Both the position numbers and the translations under genes were made by a program. The notes below the pieces were generated by a model. The model had not been told where the DNA came from. It was given only the letters and a program-made list of their open reading frames with translations, and searched no databases. Positions 11,748 to 22,690 of a stretch of 64,000 nt of DNA are shown piece after piece (positions within the stretch are counted from its first letter, which is position 1; every line of letters begins with the position of its first letter). Source of the DNA: Perilla frutescens (Eukaryota; Streptophyta; Magnoliopsida; Lamiales; Lamiaceae); contig BRKX01000014.1 in the NCBI GenBank assembly GCA_026008535.1, forward strand, positions 6,385,001 to 6,449,000, given 5' to 3'.

Positions 11748-12280
11748 GTGAGAGATTTATTTGATGATTTGACACTCCATCTAGCTTATTTTGATTTTGT
11801 CTTGTTTCATGTGATTTCAACTCGTGTATTTGTCATGTTCCATGCAAAGGTGATGAGTGTTTCCTAGTGGGATTTTGTCAGTTTAGAACCATTAGATATT
11901 GATATCGATTTATTTATTCTTATTCACACACACACACACACAAATTAGTACATGCATTGAGACATGATCACTGATGATATAGCATGAGATTTTCGTATGT
12001 TTAAGTACTGATTGATGATGAATCTTGGTAAATGTTTCATCTTCTATTCAAATACTATTAATTCGACCATATATAACGTTTATCATGTGTGTGATACAAA
12101 TTAAAGTATAAAAATAAAATGCCATTTGTAAATTGTAATAGTATGCTAATACTATTTTGCAGTGTAGATCTGATCTATCATCATATCTAAACTCTCTCAA
12201 TCACCCCAAAAAAAAAGTATCAAGAATATTCATGTGATATATACATAAAGATTTGATTCAAGAATCTGGACTTGTTGCAG
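11748..12280 (+). other. 5'-UTR intron of PHT1
   Basis: The leader ends GAACAG and is followed by GTGAGA. The acceptor is TTGTTGCAG, ending 10 bp before the ATG. This 533-bp intron entirely in the 5' UTR is a layout seen in many PHT1 genes. It contains a short CA microsatellite near 11930. Confidence 0.7.
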
Positions 12281-12290
12281 GGGAGCGAAA

Positions 12291-13892
12291 ATGGCAGGTG
12301 ACAATTTGAAGGTTTTAAACGCCTTAGACACTGCGAAAACGCAGTGGTATCATTTCACGGCGATCATAATCGCCGGAATGGGGTTTTTCACCGACGCCTA
12401 TGACCTCTTCTGCATCTCTCTCGTCACAAAAATGCTCGGCCGCATCTACTACCACGTCGAGGGCTCGCCGAAGCCGGGCACGCTGCCGCCGAACGTATCC
12501 GCCGCCGTGAACGGCGTCGCCCTCTGCGGCACGCTGGCGGGGCAGCTCTTCTTTGGGTGGCTCGGCGACAAACTCGGCCGGAAAAAGGTCTACGGCCTCA
12601 CTCTCATGGTGATGTGCCTCTGCTCCATCGCCTCCGGCCTCTCCTTCGGCCGCGACGCCAAGGCGGTGATGGCCACCCTCTGCTTCTTCCGCTTCTGGCT
12701 CGGCTTCGGCATCGGCGGCGACTACCCCCTCTCCGCCACCATCATGTCGGAGTACGCCAACAAGAAGACCCGCGGCGCCTTCATCGCCGCCGTCTTCGCC
12801 ATGCAGGGCTTCGGCATCCTCGCCGGCGGCATCTTCGCCATGATCATGTCGGCCGTCTTCGACGCCGCCTTCAAGGCGCCGTCGTACGCGGCGGACCCGA
12901 TCGCCTCCACCGCGCCGCAGGCGGACTACTTGTGGCGAATCGTGCTCATGGTCGGCGCCGTCCCCGCCCTCATGACGTTCTACTGGCGGCTGAAGATGCC
13001 GGAAACCGCCCGCTACACCGCGCTCGTGGCCAAGGACGCCAAGCGCGCGGCGGCGGACATGGCTAGTGTTCTGCAGACCGACATCGAGGCGGAGCCGGAG
13101 AAGGTGACGGAGATCACCAAAACCAAAACGAGCTACGACCTTTTCTCCAAAGAATTCCTCCGCCGCCACGGACTCCATTTGCTCGGAACAACGAGCACTT
13201 GGTTCTTGCTCGACATCGCATTCTACAGTCAAAATCTCTTCCAAAAAGACATCTTCACGGCGATCGGATGGATCCCTCCGGCGAAAACCATGAACGCCAT
13301 TCGAGAAGTTTACACCATTGCAAGAGCTCAAACATTGATCGCTCTCTGCAGCACCGTTCCCGGCTACTGGTTCACGGTGGCGCTGATCGACGTTATAGGG
13401 CGGTTCACGATCCAACTGATCGGATTCTTCTTCATGACCGTGTTCATGTTTGCTCTAGCAATTCCCTACCACCATTGGACTAAGCCCGATCATCGAATCG
13501 GGTTTGTAGTAATGTACTCGCTCACCTTCTTCTTTGCAAACTTCGGGCCTAATGCGACCACATTTGTTGTACCGGCTGAGATTTTTCCGGCGAGGTTCCG
13601 GTCGACCTGCCACGGCATCTCAGCCGCATCGGGGAAGCTCGGGGCGATAGTCGGGGCGTTCGGGTTCTTGTACCTGGCGCAGAATCAAGACCCTAAGAAG
13701 GTTGATGCAGGGTACCATGCAGGAATTGGGGTGAAGAATTCTTTGATTTTGTTGGGATTTGTTAATCTTTTAGGGTTGTTGTTCACTTTCTTGGTTCCTG
13801 AAGCAAAAGGGATGTCTTTGGAGGAATTGAGTGGAGAAAATGAGGAAGGTACAAGTCAGGGAAGCAGTGAGAACAGGACAGTTCAAGCATGA
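12291..13892 (+). CDS. PHT1: High-affinity phosphate transporter, PHT1 family
   Basis: A plasma-membrane proton/phosphate symporter of the major facilitator superfamily, 533 aa in one coding exon; relatives are about 520-545 aa. The N-terminus enters TM1 at residue 19 and carries Asp35 and Asp38. The family signature GGDYPLSAT spans residues 142-150. By homology to the fungal PiPT structure the phosphate pocket corresponds to Tyr145, Gln172, Trp304, Asp308, Tyr312 and Asn421, all present. A charged central loop lies around residues 240-290. The Ser- and Glu-rich C-tail could be a phosphorylated trafficking tail, which is inference. The first two thirds are strikingly GC-rich compared with the last third. 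The P1BS site supports phosphate-starvation control. Which PHT1 member it is cannot be told here. Confidence 0.97.
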   Translation: MAGDNLKVLNALDTAKTQWYHFTAIIIAGMGFFTDAYDLFCISLVTKMLGRIYYHVEGSPKPGTLPPNVSAAVNGVALCGTLAGQLFFGWLGDKLGRKKVYGLTLMVMCLCSIASGLSFGRDAKAVMATLCFFRFWLGFGIGGDYPLSATIMSEYANKKTRGAFIAAVFAMQGFGILAGGIFAMIMSAVFDAAFKAPSYAADPIASTAPQADYLWRIVLMVGAVPALMTFYWRLKMPETARYTALVAKDAKRAAADMASVLQTDIEAEPEKVTEITKTKTSYDLFSKEFLRRHGLHLLGTTSTWFLLDIAFYSQNLFQKDIFTAIGWIPPAKTMNAIREVYTIARAQTLIALCSTVPGYWFTVALIDVIGRFTIQLIGFFFMTVFMFALAIPYHHWTKPDHRIGFVVMYSLTFFFANFGPNATTFVVPAEIFPARFRSTCHGISAASGKLGAIVGAFGFLYLAQNQDPKKVDAGYHAGIGVKNSLILLGFVNLLGLLFTFLVPEAKGMSLEELSGENEEGTSQGSSENRTVQA

Positions 13893-14406
13893 TCAAAAAT
13901 GAGTTGATTAATTTGGAGTGTTTAAGGATTTCTTTCTTTTCTTTTTTTGGTGAGGTAGGGTTTTTGTGGTAGGAATGTAGTTAGGGTTTTAGTTTTGTGA
14001 GTGCTTTTTGTAGTAGGCTAGAAACAGCAGATAGGTGTAATCTCTCTGCTAGGATCATTAATAATTACAAAAGGTTTTGTGTTTGTTTGTTTTGGTGAGT
14101 GTTATAAGATCCTGAATGGTCTCGTTGATGCTACACCCGATTAATCACGTTTATGTACATATATGCTCGTGTGTACATCCAAGTATATCGCCTACAAAAC
14201 TTTTCTCGAATATGGGGCGATTTATCTATCTTTTTAAGCGAATTCGACTTTTGATTTCTGGTCTCTAGATCAATGAAAAATCACTAGATTTTGCAGACTA
14301 AGTAAAAATTCTGTTGATTTACTTCTCCAAGGTTATGTTTTGTACCAAGAACTGTAATGTTTTCCAATGATTTTCATTTTGAAGCAGCAAGCATTTGAAT
14401 ACAACT
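13893..14406. other. PHT1 3' region and spacer to ADF
   Basis: A T-rich 3' UTR of about 200 bp probably follows the PHT1 stop; AT-rich spacer and the ADF 3' UTR (minus strand) fill the rest. The two genes converge here. No clear AATAAA is seen. Confidence 0.55.
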
Positions 14407-14607
14407 TCAGTGGGCGCGATCCTTGATCACTTCAAGGTCCATTTCAGTCGGGTCAGTCGCCTGAATCTCGTAATGAACACCATCCAACACTCTCCTGAAG
14501 CTGCTCTTGGATGTAGCATACAGCATCTTTGAACGAATTCGAGAAACTGCAGGAGACCTGACCACAACATATAGCCTAATAATCAGACTCAAGTTTGCAG
14601 ACTTTAA

Positions 14608-14657
<50 letters not shown>

Positions 14658-16136
14658 GATTGGGAAAGGATGCAACTACAGACGACAATCCATTATCAAA
14701 TCTTTTCATATAGACATTGGCATATTGCATCAAGATCAGTTTTTCAACAGGGGATCCTCTGCTTCCTACATGTTTCAATCTCGTGTTTTCATTGTAGATT
14801 ATGAGTGCATACATATTGGTAAAATGAAACACGAGATAGATACAAGACAAGAAACAAAACATGAGGATTTCAGGACATTCAAATATCAGCTGTGTTTCAA
14901 TCTCGTGTTTTATTGTAGGTTCTAAATGCATACGAGATGGATACAAGACAAGACACAAAACATCAGGATTTCCTAATATTAGCTACATGTTTCAATCTCG
15001 TGTTTTATTGCTTGTTCTGAGCGCATACTGGCAAAATGAAACACGAGATTGATACAAGGCATCCGGCTGCATGTTTCAATCTCGTGTTTTATTGCAGGTT
15101 CTGAGTGTGCATACACGCAGAATGAAACCCGAGATTGGTACGAGACATAAGGATTTCCTAATATCAGCAACATGTTCCAATCCCATGTTTTATTGCAGGC
15201 TCTGAGCGCATTCAAGTGAAACAAAACACGAGATTGATACAAAACATGAAACAAAACATCAGGATCACCTAATACCAGCAATTGCATAACAAACAAACCA
15301 ACCAATCCACAATTCAAGCATAATAAAGGCATCAAAACTAACCAGGAAATGAAGAAAATCTTGCTCTTTTGACAGTTCTCAGAAGTCACAAAATCGAAAT
15401 CATAAACTGCATATCGACAATCATTTTCTGGCAAGGATTCAGCAAAATCATCATAGTTTTCAGCAGGATCACCGGCTTTCTCAACAACAACCTCGTTTTT
15501 CTTTTCATCGATTTTAAAAATCACGTATCGATAGCCCTTCTTCCTCTTAAGCTCCAAGAATGTGTTTTTGCTGTGATCAGCAACTCCCACACCAGAAGCA
15601 GCATTTTGCTGAGCAAGTGAAAATGGTACAAATAAAAAAAAAATTACTTAAATTCAGGTTAAATGTCTAAACTATAAACTAATAAAACATATATAGCTAC
15701 AAGAAATATGATGACAAACTAGAAACAGAATTTCACCAAGAATGAAATGTAAACATTTCTTCACAACTTCATATTCCAACATTTGATTCCATTGATTTCA
15801 TATCAAGAAACCTCAAAATAAAGCAATAAATGATACAGAAATCCACCATCAGATTAATGAAAAATTAAAAATTTACATAAGAGCATTAAAATCACACTTC
15901 ACAAAATCAAAAGGCACATGAAAAAAAAATTAAAAAAAAAATAATCAAACAAACCTACTACAGACGGTAGATTATTATAGCTATATATCATTAAAAAATA
16001 TTAATGCAACTTCTTCACTTCAAAAAACAAAGCAAAAAATATATATATATTTCACACGCAAACACACAAAAATTATCACACAGCCGATGAAAAGCAAAGA
16101 GCGATGGATTAGTACCCCTCTGATTCTGAAGGACAT
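14407..16136 (-). CDS. ADF6: Actin-depolymerizing factor (ADF/cofilin), ADF6-like, three exons
   Basis: On the minus strand the coding exons are 16136-16116, 15608-15343 and 14557-14407. Donors are GTACTA and GTTAGT; acceptors are CTCAG and GGTCAG. Phases fit, giving 145 aa. Exon 1 encodes only MSFRIRG, an N-terminal extension like Arabidopsis ADF6. Exon 2 holds the FLELKRKK, VVVEK and CRYAVYDFDFV blocks. Exon 3 has the RSKMLYATSK actin-binding helix region and the EIQATDPTEMDLEV tail. ADFs bind and sever actin filaments in the cytoplasm and nucleus. Exon 1 is the least certain part, because it is so short. Intron 2 is unusually repetitive. Upstream sequence contains no strong TATA box. Confidence 0.9.
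14611..14654 (+). repeat. (CT)n microsatellite in ADF intron 2
   Basis: About 22 CT units, reading as GA on the sense strand of ADF, lie roughly 55 bp from the acceptor of intron 2. Confidence 0.95.
14771..15260. repeat. Five hairpin-forming ~100-bp repeats in ADF intron 2
   Basis: The phrase TTTCAATCTCGTGTTTTAT recurs near 14772, 14894, 14989, 15073 and (as TTCCAATCCCATG) 15174. Each is followed about 40-60 bp later by its complement AAACACGAGATTGATAC or a variant. Spacing is irregular (about 122, 95, 84 and 101 bp), and each unit could fold into a stem. The array fills most of the 785-bp intron. Confidence 0.85.
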
Positions 16137-17713
16137 GGATGAAACGGCGGAGAAATCAAAGAGGGCTGCAAATATTTTCAAGAAAAAGAAATGGGCTTTT
16201 TTTTTGGAAGAAATAATTGTAATGGCGATGAGAATGTGGTTAGAAAGTGTTGGACGGAAAGGCAGAATATATTCGACACTAAACCAAATAGAGACAATGC
16301 ACAGAAATTCTTTGCGTCATCTTTTCAGAGAAAACGAACTTGAGATACTCGTCGTGTTCATAAATAGTATATACTATATGATATAGATTCAAATAATCGA
16401 TATAAATTCAAATAATCGGAACACCCAAACAATAAAGACTCGTACGTAATTAGAAAATTTATCGGACCTGGTACGGGGTCCGAGACTTGGAGACCTACTT
16501 TTTCTTCTATACCCATATACGATCAGGGATTCGAGTCTTCTCAATACCACCAGGTCAGGTATATGAGTCACAGGTTCGAATCTCTCAATACCACAAAGTC
16601 AGTCAGGTATGTGAGTAAAAAAAATCACATATATTTTTTATTTTACTAGTATTAATAATCGCAAGTTTTTTTGATTTAGAACATAATATAACTTGATAAC
16701 TTTCGATCTAAAACTCAAAAAAAAATCATGTAGTTTGATTCTTTATAATGATTTAATTATTTTTAATAATTGTTTTATTAAATTTAATAAAGAATTATTT
16801 GTTGAAAATTAATTAAAAATCAAAATACATAATTTTAGAGTGCTAAATTGATAATTTCATTTCATTGTTCATTAATTCGACATTTGTTATTAAAAAAAAA
16901 TGCTCCACGCTCGATCCGATTAGTTTGTCATATCAATGTTGTAGCACTAGTTAACGGTGATATAAACATAAGACGAGACAAGTGTAGAAAAGAATAATCT
17001 TTTAATTTATTATCATAAACCTCAATTTTAATTACATAAATATATAGAATTTCAAAGGAATACTAATTAAGTGTGAAATATAAGAGGTCATATATTAATG
17101 TCCATTAAATAATAAAGTTATATAACAGCATCATTATATACGAATAGAATCTTAAAATTGAAAATATAACACCGTGAATTGTACTACCGGTATTTTTTAA
17201 ATTGTACTAAACTCCATTGTATTTTAAAAAGTATGCTCAATTACACCTTTTTTAATTTCTTTCTTTTTACCAAAATAGTCTTATATTTAATTAGTTTTGG
17301 ATACTTCAATTTTGTTTGAAAATTATGGCATTTACATTCTTCGTGTTTTGGTGACAAACATAAAATCTCATTTACAATGTAAAAATAAACACGAAATTTG
17401 AATTCAAAAAACTAGAGATGAACAACTGTAAAAATGAAAAGTAAAGAAGAAGGAAAATAAATTTATCTCGCTTCATTTATTTATAATATAGGGGTGGAAT
17501 TAATAAAGAGGATTATTAATAATAAATGCATTATTTATTTATTTTTTAAAAACATATTAATAATGAATGCGTTGATTGTTAGAATTTCCAATCAAAAAAG
17601 AGGCGGTGCGTTTGTAAAACGCTACCACTCTTTTTGTTTTTATCTTTTTGCAACTTTACTTCACTCAAAGACAAACATGTGGCACGTAATTCTAAATTTC
17701 GAATAAATAAATA
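16137..17713. other. AT-rich intergenic DNA upstream of ADF
   Basis: No gene is recognised. The 99-codon plus-strand frame at 16087-16386 overlaps the ADF 5' exon and lacks motifs. A B-box-like GGTTCGAATCTC at 16573 sits in a degraded repeat, without a convincing tRNA fold. Confidence 0.55.
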
Positions 17714-17714
17714 G

Positions 17715-18014
17715 GGTTAATTATTTTAAAATTCATGAATTTTGGAGTGCTTTTGATTTTTTACACATTTAAAAAAACGTAATTTTAATAACTCGAACTT
17801 AGTACTTGTTTGGTTTTTCACAAAATTTTCAAATTTCGATCAACTGAAGTGATATGGTTGATCAATTTTGGTCAGGTTAGAGTACTTGAATTTGAAAATC
17901 ATGTAAAAAATCAAAAAAGTAATAAGTTAATATTATTAAAACTACGTTTTTTTTTAACGTGTCAAAAATAAAAAAAAACACTCCAAAATTTACGTATTTT
18001 TAATGCAATTAACC
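17715..18014. mobile_element. Foldback MITE with long TIRs
   Basis: A 300-bp element whose halves are inverted copies for about 140 bp. The left half begins GGTTAATTATTTTAAAAT and the right half is its complement, ending GCAATTAACC. Shared inner blocks include TTTTGGAGTG, AAAAAACGTA and TTTTAATAA. Flanks are both ATAAATAA-like, so a target duplication cannot be distinguished from low complexity. No coding potential. Confidence 0.75.
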
Positions 18015-19559
18015 ATAAATAAACATTAGTTGGGCTTAAGATGTAAATATATTCCTAATATTTAGGTAGCCAAATATTTTTTCCTCTTACATTTTTTTTT
18101 TATTTGGATGGAAAATGTAAAATAAATTTATTTTTTTGGTTGCAATATTTTCTGACGATCGAAAAACTGACTGTGTTGTGACTTATTTGGTTGATGTACT
18201 GATGTACATTGAAAGTTCCACTTTTTAAATGTGAGATTAGCGTAAGTCTATTTACCATGTTAAATACGTACGTGTCTATTACCCTTAAATATTTGAATAA
18301 AATAAATTAATAATATAAATAGAATTCACAAATATACAAATACAACAAAGTAGGCCAAGCAAAAGCTCATACTGCCAAATATAAAAATTGCTATACTTCA
18401 TTAATTGTTGATCGAAAGGTATGCACCACTCATTTTACATGCCAATTCTTAAATTTGGAAAATCATATTAATATGCATGAATCACATTTAAAGTTGAAGG
18501 GGACACGTATTTAAAGGCAATTGAAATCTTGTATTGCCCCTTCGATTTTTTTAATTTTTTTTCAATTTATTTCCTCGATTTTAATTTTTTACGCTTTAGT
18601 TTGATTTTATACTTAATATTTAGAATTTATCAAACCCAATCATAATGAATTGTAATTTTTTATTATTTATTTTTATATTTTTAGTTATTACTTGATTATT
18701 TGAAAAATTAAATACTAAAAAAATATATAAAATCTTAATTGGGTATGATAAACCCTAAATAATTAATAAGTGTAAAATTAAACTAAAGTATAAGAAATTG
18801 AAATCAAAGAAACAAAAATTGACAAAAAATTAAAAAAAAAAACAGTGTGCAATATGAAATGCAACACAAAATGTGCAATAGATGATTCCAAATGATTTAA
18901 AGGGGTAAATAAATTTTATATCTCATGCTATTATCGAAATTAAGATTTTATCAGCTATTATTTAAAATGATTTTTAATACACAAACTATTAAAAAATCAT
19001 TCAAAACTCTGGAAAAGTCATGTACGTACTACAAGAGTTATCAAAACAGTTGGTTCAATTCATAAATGTAATAAAATTATAACTCAAAATATTATATCTT
19101 TAACAAATATCAGGAAAGAACTTGTGTTATTTTTCAAGTACTATAAAATTAACATTGATGTTGGTTTTGATTAATTTTTCAGATCAGAAACTTTCGTGAA
19201 AAAAAATAGAAATTTGTTTTCAATTATTTAAAACGCAATATCCAACTCTTCATTTTTATGTTAATCATAGACTCAAATTTTAATTAACTTGTTAAAATTT
19301 AAATGGACAGTACTCAATCTTTTTGTGCACTAATCCTTTTAATAACCTTTTGCTAAAAAAAAATAAAAATAAAAATATTTTTTAATCGCCTAATTTTTAT
19401 GTCTATCCTATCATAACAGATATCTCAAGTCACTTATCAATCCTACGGAGGAGATTAGAGATTGGATTTAACACTAGTGAAAATTAAAGTTGAACCCATT
19501 TATATCCTTAATTTATTCAAAGTTGTAAATACATTTGAGCATTGGGCTGCTCTCTTGTA
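18015..19559. other. AT-rich intergenic DNA
   Basis: No gene seen. A stretch around 18600-18850 shares an AATTGGGT...ATAAACCCTAAATAAT phrase with the interior of the MITE at 25320-25693, so it is probably a decayed relative. Confidence 0.5.
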
Positions 19560-20490
19560 CAATAGATTGATGGGCCAGCCATCAGACCGACCCGACCCGA
19601 TCCGACCCAATTTAAAAAAAAAAAATCAGCAGGCGTGTGCACCACACGCGGCGCGTGGGTTCACGCGCCTGCTATATTTTTTTTCTTTTCTGATTTTTTT
19701 TATTTTTTTTCTTTCTTTTTAAGTTTTCGTTCTTTTTCCTTTTTCTTTTTTTTTTCTTTTTCTTTTTCATTTTTCTTTTTTTTCTCTTTTTTCTTTTTCA
19801 TTCTTTTTTTCTGATTTCCTTTTTTTTTGTTTTTTTTTTGTGTTTTTCCCCAAATTAAAGTGAATGATTTTTTTTTAATTCGGTGACTCGCGCAATGCAC
19901 TCACCCGACGCTAACGCGTGGGCTCGTGCATTGCGTTCGACAATGAATTTAATTTTTTGAAACAAATGAAAATGATGATTGGGAAAAAAATATAAACCTT
20001 AAAAAACACAAAATGAACCCCTAAAAACATCCTCCAAAGAAACCCTAAAAACACAATAAACCCCTAAAAACACAAAAAAAACCCCTAAAAAACACAAAAT
20101 GAACCCCAAAAAAACACAAAATGAACCCTAAAAACACCCAAAAAAACCCCCCCTAAAAAACACAAAATGAACCCCTAAAACACCCAAAAAATCCCTAAAA
20201 AATACAAAATGAACCCCAAAAAACCCCCCTAGAAAACACAAAATCGACCCCTAAAAACACCCTAAAAAACACAAAATGAACCCCAAACTCATAAAAAATT
20301 AGCAGGAGACCAGTTACTATTTAATGATACAATTGGTACTTTTTGCCCTTTAAATGGTACGTTTTAGTATAAAAATTGATACTGCATTTTACCAGTTTTT
20401 TTTTAGGGGGGATCGGGTCGGGTCAGGGTTGACCTGCGCGTTGACCCGAGATCCGACCCGTCTAATATGCCTGATAGGTCCAATTTTGAA
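19560..20490. mobile_element. Element with GACCCGACCCGATCC inverted repeats and a telomere-like array
   Basis: A perfect 15-bp inverted repeat, GACCCGACCCGATCC at 19589-19603 and its complement at 20410-20424, brackets three blocks. The first is a GC-rich segment (19630-19672), the second a T/C-rich tract (19675-19860), the third an array of CCCCTAAAAACACAAAATGAA-type units. There is no coding sequence; the Lys/Glu-rich frame opposite the T tract is an artefact of composition. The class is unknown and the exact ends are not defined. Confidence 0.5.
19985..20290 (+). repeat. Telomere-like short tandem repeat
   Basis: About 12-14 irregular units combine CCCCTAAAAA with CACAAAATGAA. The CCCTAAAA core resembles the plant telomere repeat CCCTAAA, but the interspersed words make it clearly different. 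The complementary strand carries regular G4 runs separated by about 20 nt. Confidence 0.85.
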
Positions 20491-20905
20491 TTTCAAAGTC
20501 TGATATAAGTTATTGCCTTCCAAGATTTATATACATTATTTATTTATTTTGAAGGGGAGAAAATTAATTTCATAAAACTAAGGACCTAACTCCTAACCAT
20601 AGAGCCAATACCCATTTTCGATATAATTGATCAAACTCGAGAAAAAAAAAATCGTACTAATTTTTTTTCCAGTTATTTGTTGCAATTTTTTATTTTTTTT
20701 AAGGGAATATATTGAAATCACATAAACAATTAAGAATCCAACTTAGCTAGATCAACAAGCCAATTCGAAACATAAAGAAAAGATGCATGTCTAACCAACG
20801 AATGAACAACCACATTCTCACTACGATACATATGCAAGAGACCAACGAATAAACCTCCCCACACACAATTAAACACTACTCTTTGTTCATCATCCAACAC
20901 AATTT

Positions 20906-22464
20906 CACTACAAAAAATTCGTGTTTTACCGATGGATTTTTCGTCGCTAAATATCAAAAATTCGTTGTTAAATCATTTTAATGACGGACCCAGTCCGACG
21001 TTAATAATCTCGTCATTAATTATTTTAATGGTCGAATTAACGATGGATTGACGTTAGTGAGGGATTTTTTCTGTCGCTAAGTCATCACCAAATTCTGTCA
21101 TTAGAAAAAAAAAATTAACGACGGAATAATTCCGTCGTTAAAAAAAAAACTGGTATGAGCTGAGTCACTCGCATGTAGCAGCTGACCAAGCCGAGCCAAT
21201 ACACGAATAAATGGTAGAAATCCCTTCGCCTTCCATCGTTAAAAAAAAAAAAAAAAACTGGTATGAGCTGAGCCACGCGCATGTAGCAACTGACCAAGCC
21301 GAGCCAATACACGAATAAATGGTAGAAATCCCTTCGTCTTAAAGAGTTTCGAACACAAGACCTCTGGATTAAGCCTTGCACTCCCATTCATGTGAGCTAG
21401 CCAACATTTAATTTAAATTATAGAAATAATATACACACACACCCACCCCCCCCCCCCCCAAACCATTTTGATTGAATTTTTATTTCTAAATTAAATCATT
21501 ATATATTATTCATTTATTTAAATATCTATTAAAATTTTTAATATTATATGTTTATTATAAAATATAATTATATTATATCATTATTTAATATTAGATTATT
21601 TTAATTAATTTTCTCAAATATTATATATTTCTAATTAGTAATATTTATAAAATAAAATTAAAGTGATAAGAATATTAAAATAAAAAATTTTAAAACAGTC
21701 ATTAATTAGTTATTTAAAAAAAATATTTTAAAAAATAATATAAAATAATAAAAAAATTACAAAATAAATCTGAAAAAGTAAAATAAATAAAAATATTAAA
21801 AAAATATTCATATTCGTAATTAATTAGTAATTGAAAAATAAAAAAATATAAAATATTAAAAATAGTACAAAATATTAAAAAATAAAATAAATTTAAAAAT
21901 GTAAATAAATAAAATAAATTTGATAATGTAAATTAAAAAAAAATAAAAAGTTTAATTTCAAATTCGAAATTAATTACCAATTGAATAATTTGAAATTAAA
22001 AAAATTGAAAAAATAATATAAATTGTTTAAAAATAATAAATAAATCTGAAAAAATTAAATAAATAATTTTTTTAATAAAATAATTTGAAATTCTTAATTA
22101 AGTATTAATTGGAAAATAAAAAAATATAAAAAAATAAAAAAAAAATCAAAATTAATTTTAGCTACGGAATTATTGCATAGCTAATCCGTCTCTAATATTA
22201 AAAAAATAAAAAAAAAATATTATTTAACGACGGATTAGTCCATCGTTAACTTAGAGACGGAAAAATACGTCGTTAGTCCGTCGTTAAAATGAAAAAATAA
22301 AATTTAATAATTAAAATACAACGTATAACGATGGATATTGTCCGTCGTTAATTTAGAGACGAAAAATTCAGTCGTTAAACAAAAAAAAATTAATCCATCG
22401 TTAATCTGCTGTTATTTTAACGATGGAATATTATCCATCGCTAAATCGCGTTTTTCTTGTAGTG
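20906..22464. mobile_element. Non-autonomous CACTA (En/Spm) element 1
   Basis: Begins CACTACAAAAAATTCGTG and ends with the complement of CACTACAAGAAAAACGCG. It is flanked by TTT on both sides (20903-20905 and 22465-22467), the 3-bp CACTA target size. Subterminal regions are dense in ACGACGGA/TCCGTCGTT words. The 1.56-kb interior is extremely AT-rich, carries a 108-bp direct duplication (21150-21336) and a C run near 21447. No transposase. The same family as 27458-29251 but inverted. Confidence 0.93.
21150..21336. repeat. 108-bp direct duplication inside CACTA element 1
   Basis: The phrase TGGTATGAGCTGAG starts at 21151 and again at 21259 and stays nearly identical for about 80 bp, with poly-A runs at the joints. 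Confidence 0.9.
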
Positions 22465-22690
22465 TTTCATGCCCACCTGAATCTACAATTGGCTGAACTG
22501 CAAGGAATGAATATGAAAAAGCTTGGACATTTGTAACTCAATGCACAGGATAATCTCATACATAATAGCCGTAAGTTCCACTCCATCCCAAAGCCAATTG
22601 AGATTTTTTTTAAATGGTTTAGCACAAGCAACAATTAGCTAATTTCCCACGAGAGTCTCTCACAACAACGCATATTGAAGGGCCTATTTA

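Larger units (their letters stand above)
20730..22690 (-). pseudogene. LINE-type RNase H domain remnant, split by a CACTA insertion
   Basis: Read on the minus strand, 22690-22465 encodes fragments such as VVVRDSRGKLAN and WDGVELTAIMYE. After the CACTA element the frame resumes at 20905 with DDEQRVVFN and ENVVVHSLVRHASF, ending at a stop at 20730. This order matches the RNase H-like domain found at the end of plant LINE polyproteins (and in orphan plant RNase H-like proteins). At least one frameshift and an in-frame stop lie in the upstream part. No reverse transcriptase is visible, so only the 3' end survives. The remnant is not functional. Confidence 0.75.

Noticed and set aside
12557..13066. 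Plus-strand 169-codon frame inside PHT1
   Set aside because: Out-of-frame Arg-rich shadow of the transporter.
12324..13415. Long minus-strand open frame (363 codons) opposite PHT1
   Set aside because: It is a shadow of a GC-rich real gene; the Arg/Glu/Gly-rich product has no domain and the sense strand is clearly PHT1.
14507..14804. Ser-Leu repeat frames across the CT microsatellite
   Set aside because: Simple-sequence artefact in an ADF intron.
16087..16386. 99-codon plus-strand frame
   Set aside because: Lies antisense to the ADF first exon and leader, with no motif or conservation signal.
16555..16620. tRNA or SINE suggested by a GGTTCGAATCTC word
   Set aside because: No A box at proper distance, no acceptor stem, no target duplication.
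19700..19900. Lys/Glu-rich minus-strand frame
   Set aside because: Produced by the T/C tract of the surrounding repeat element.
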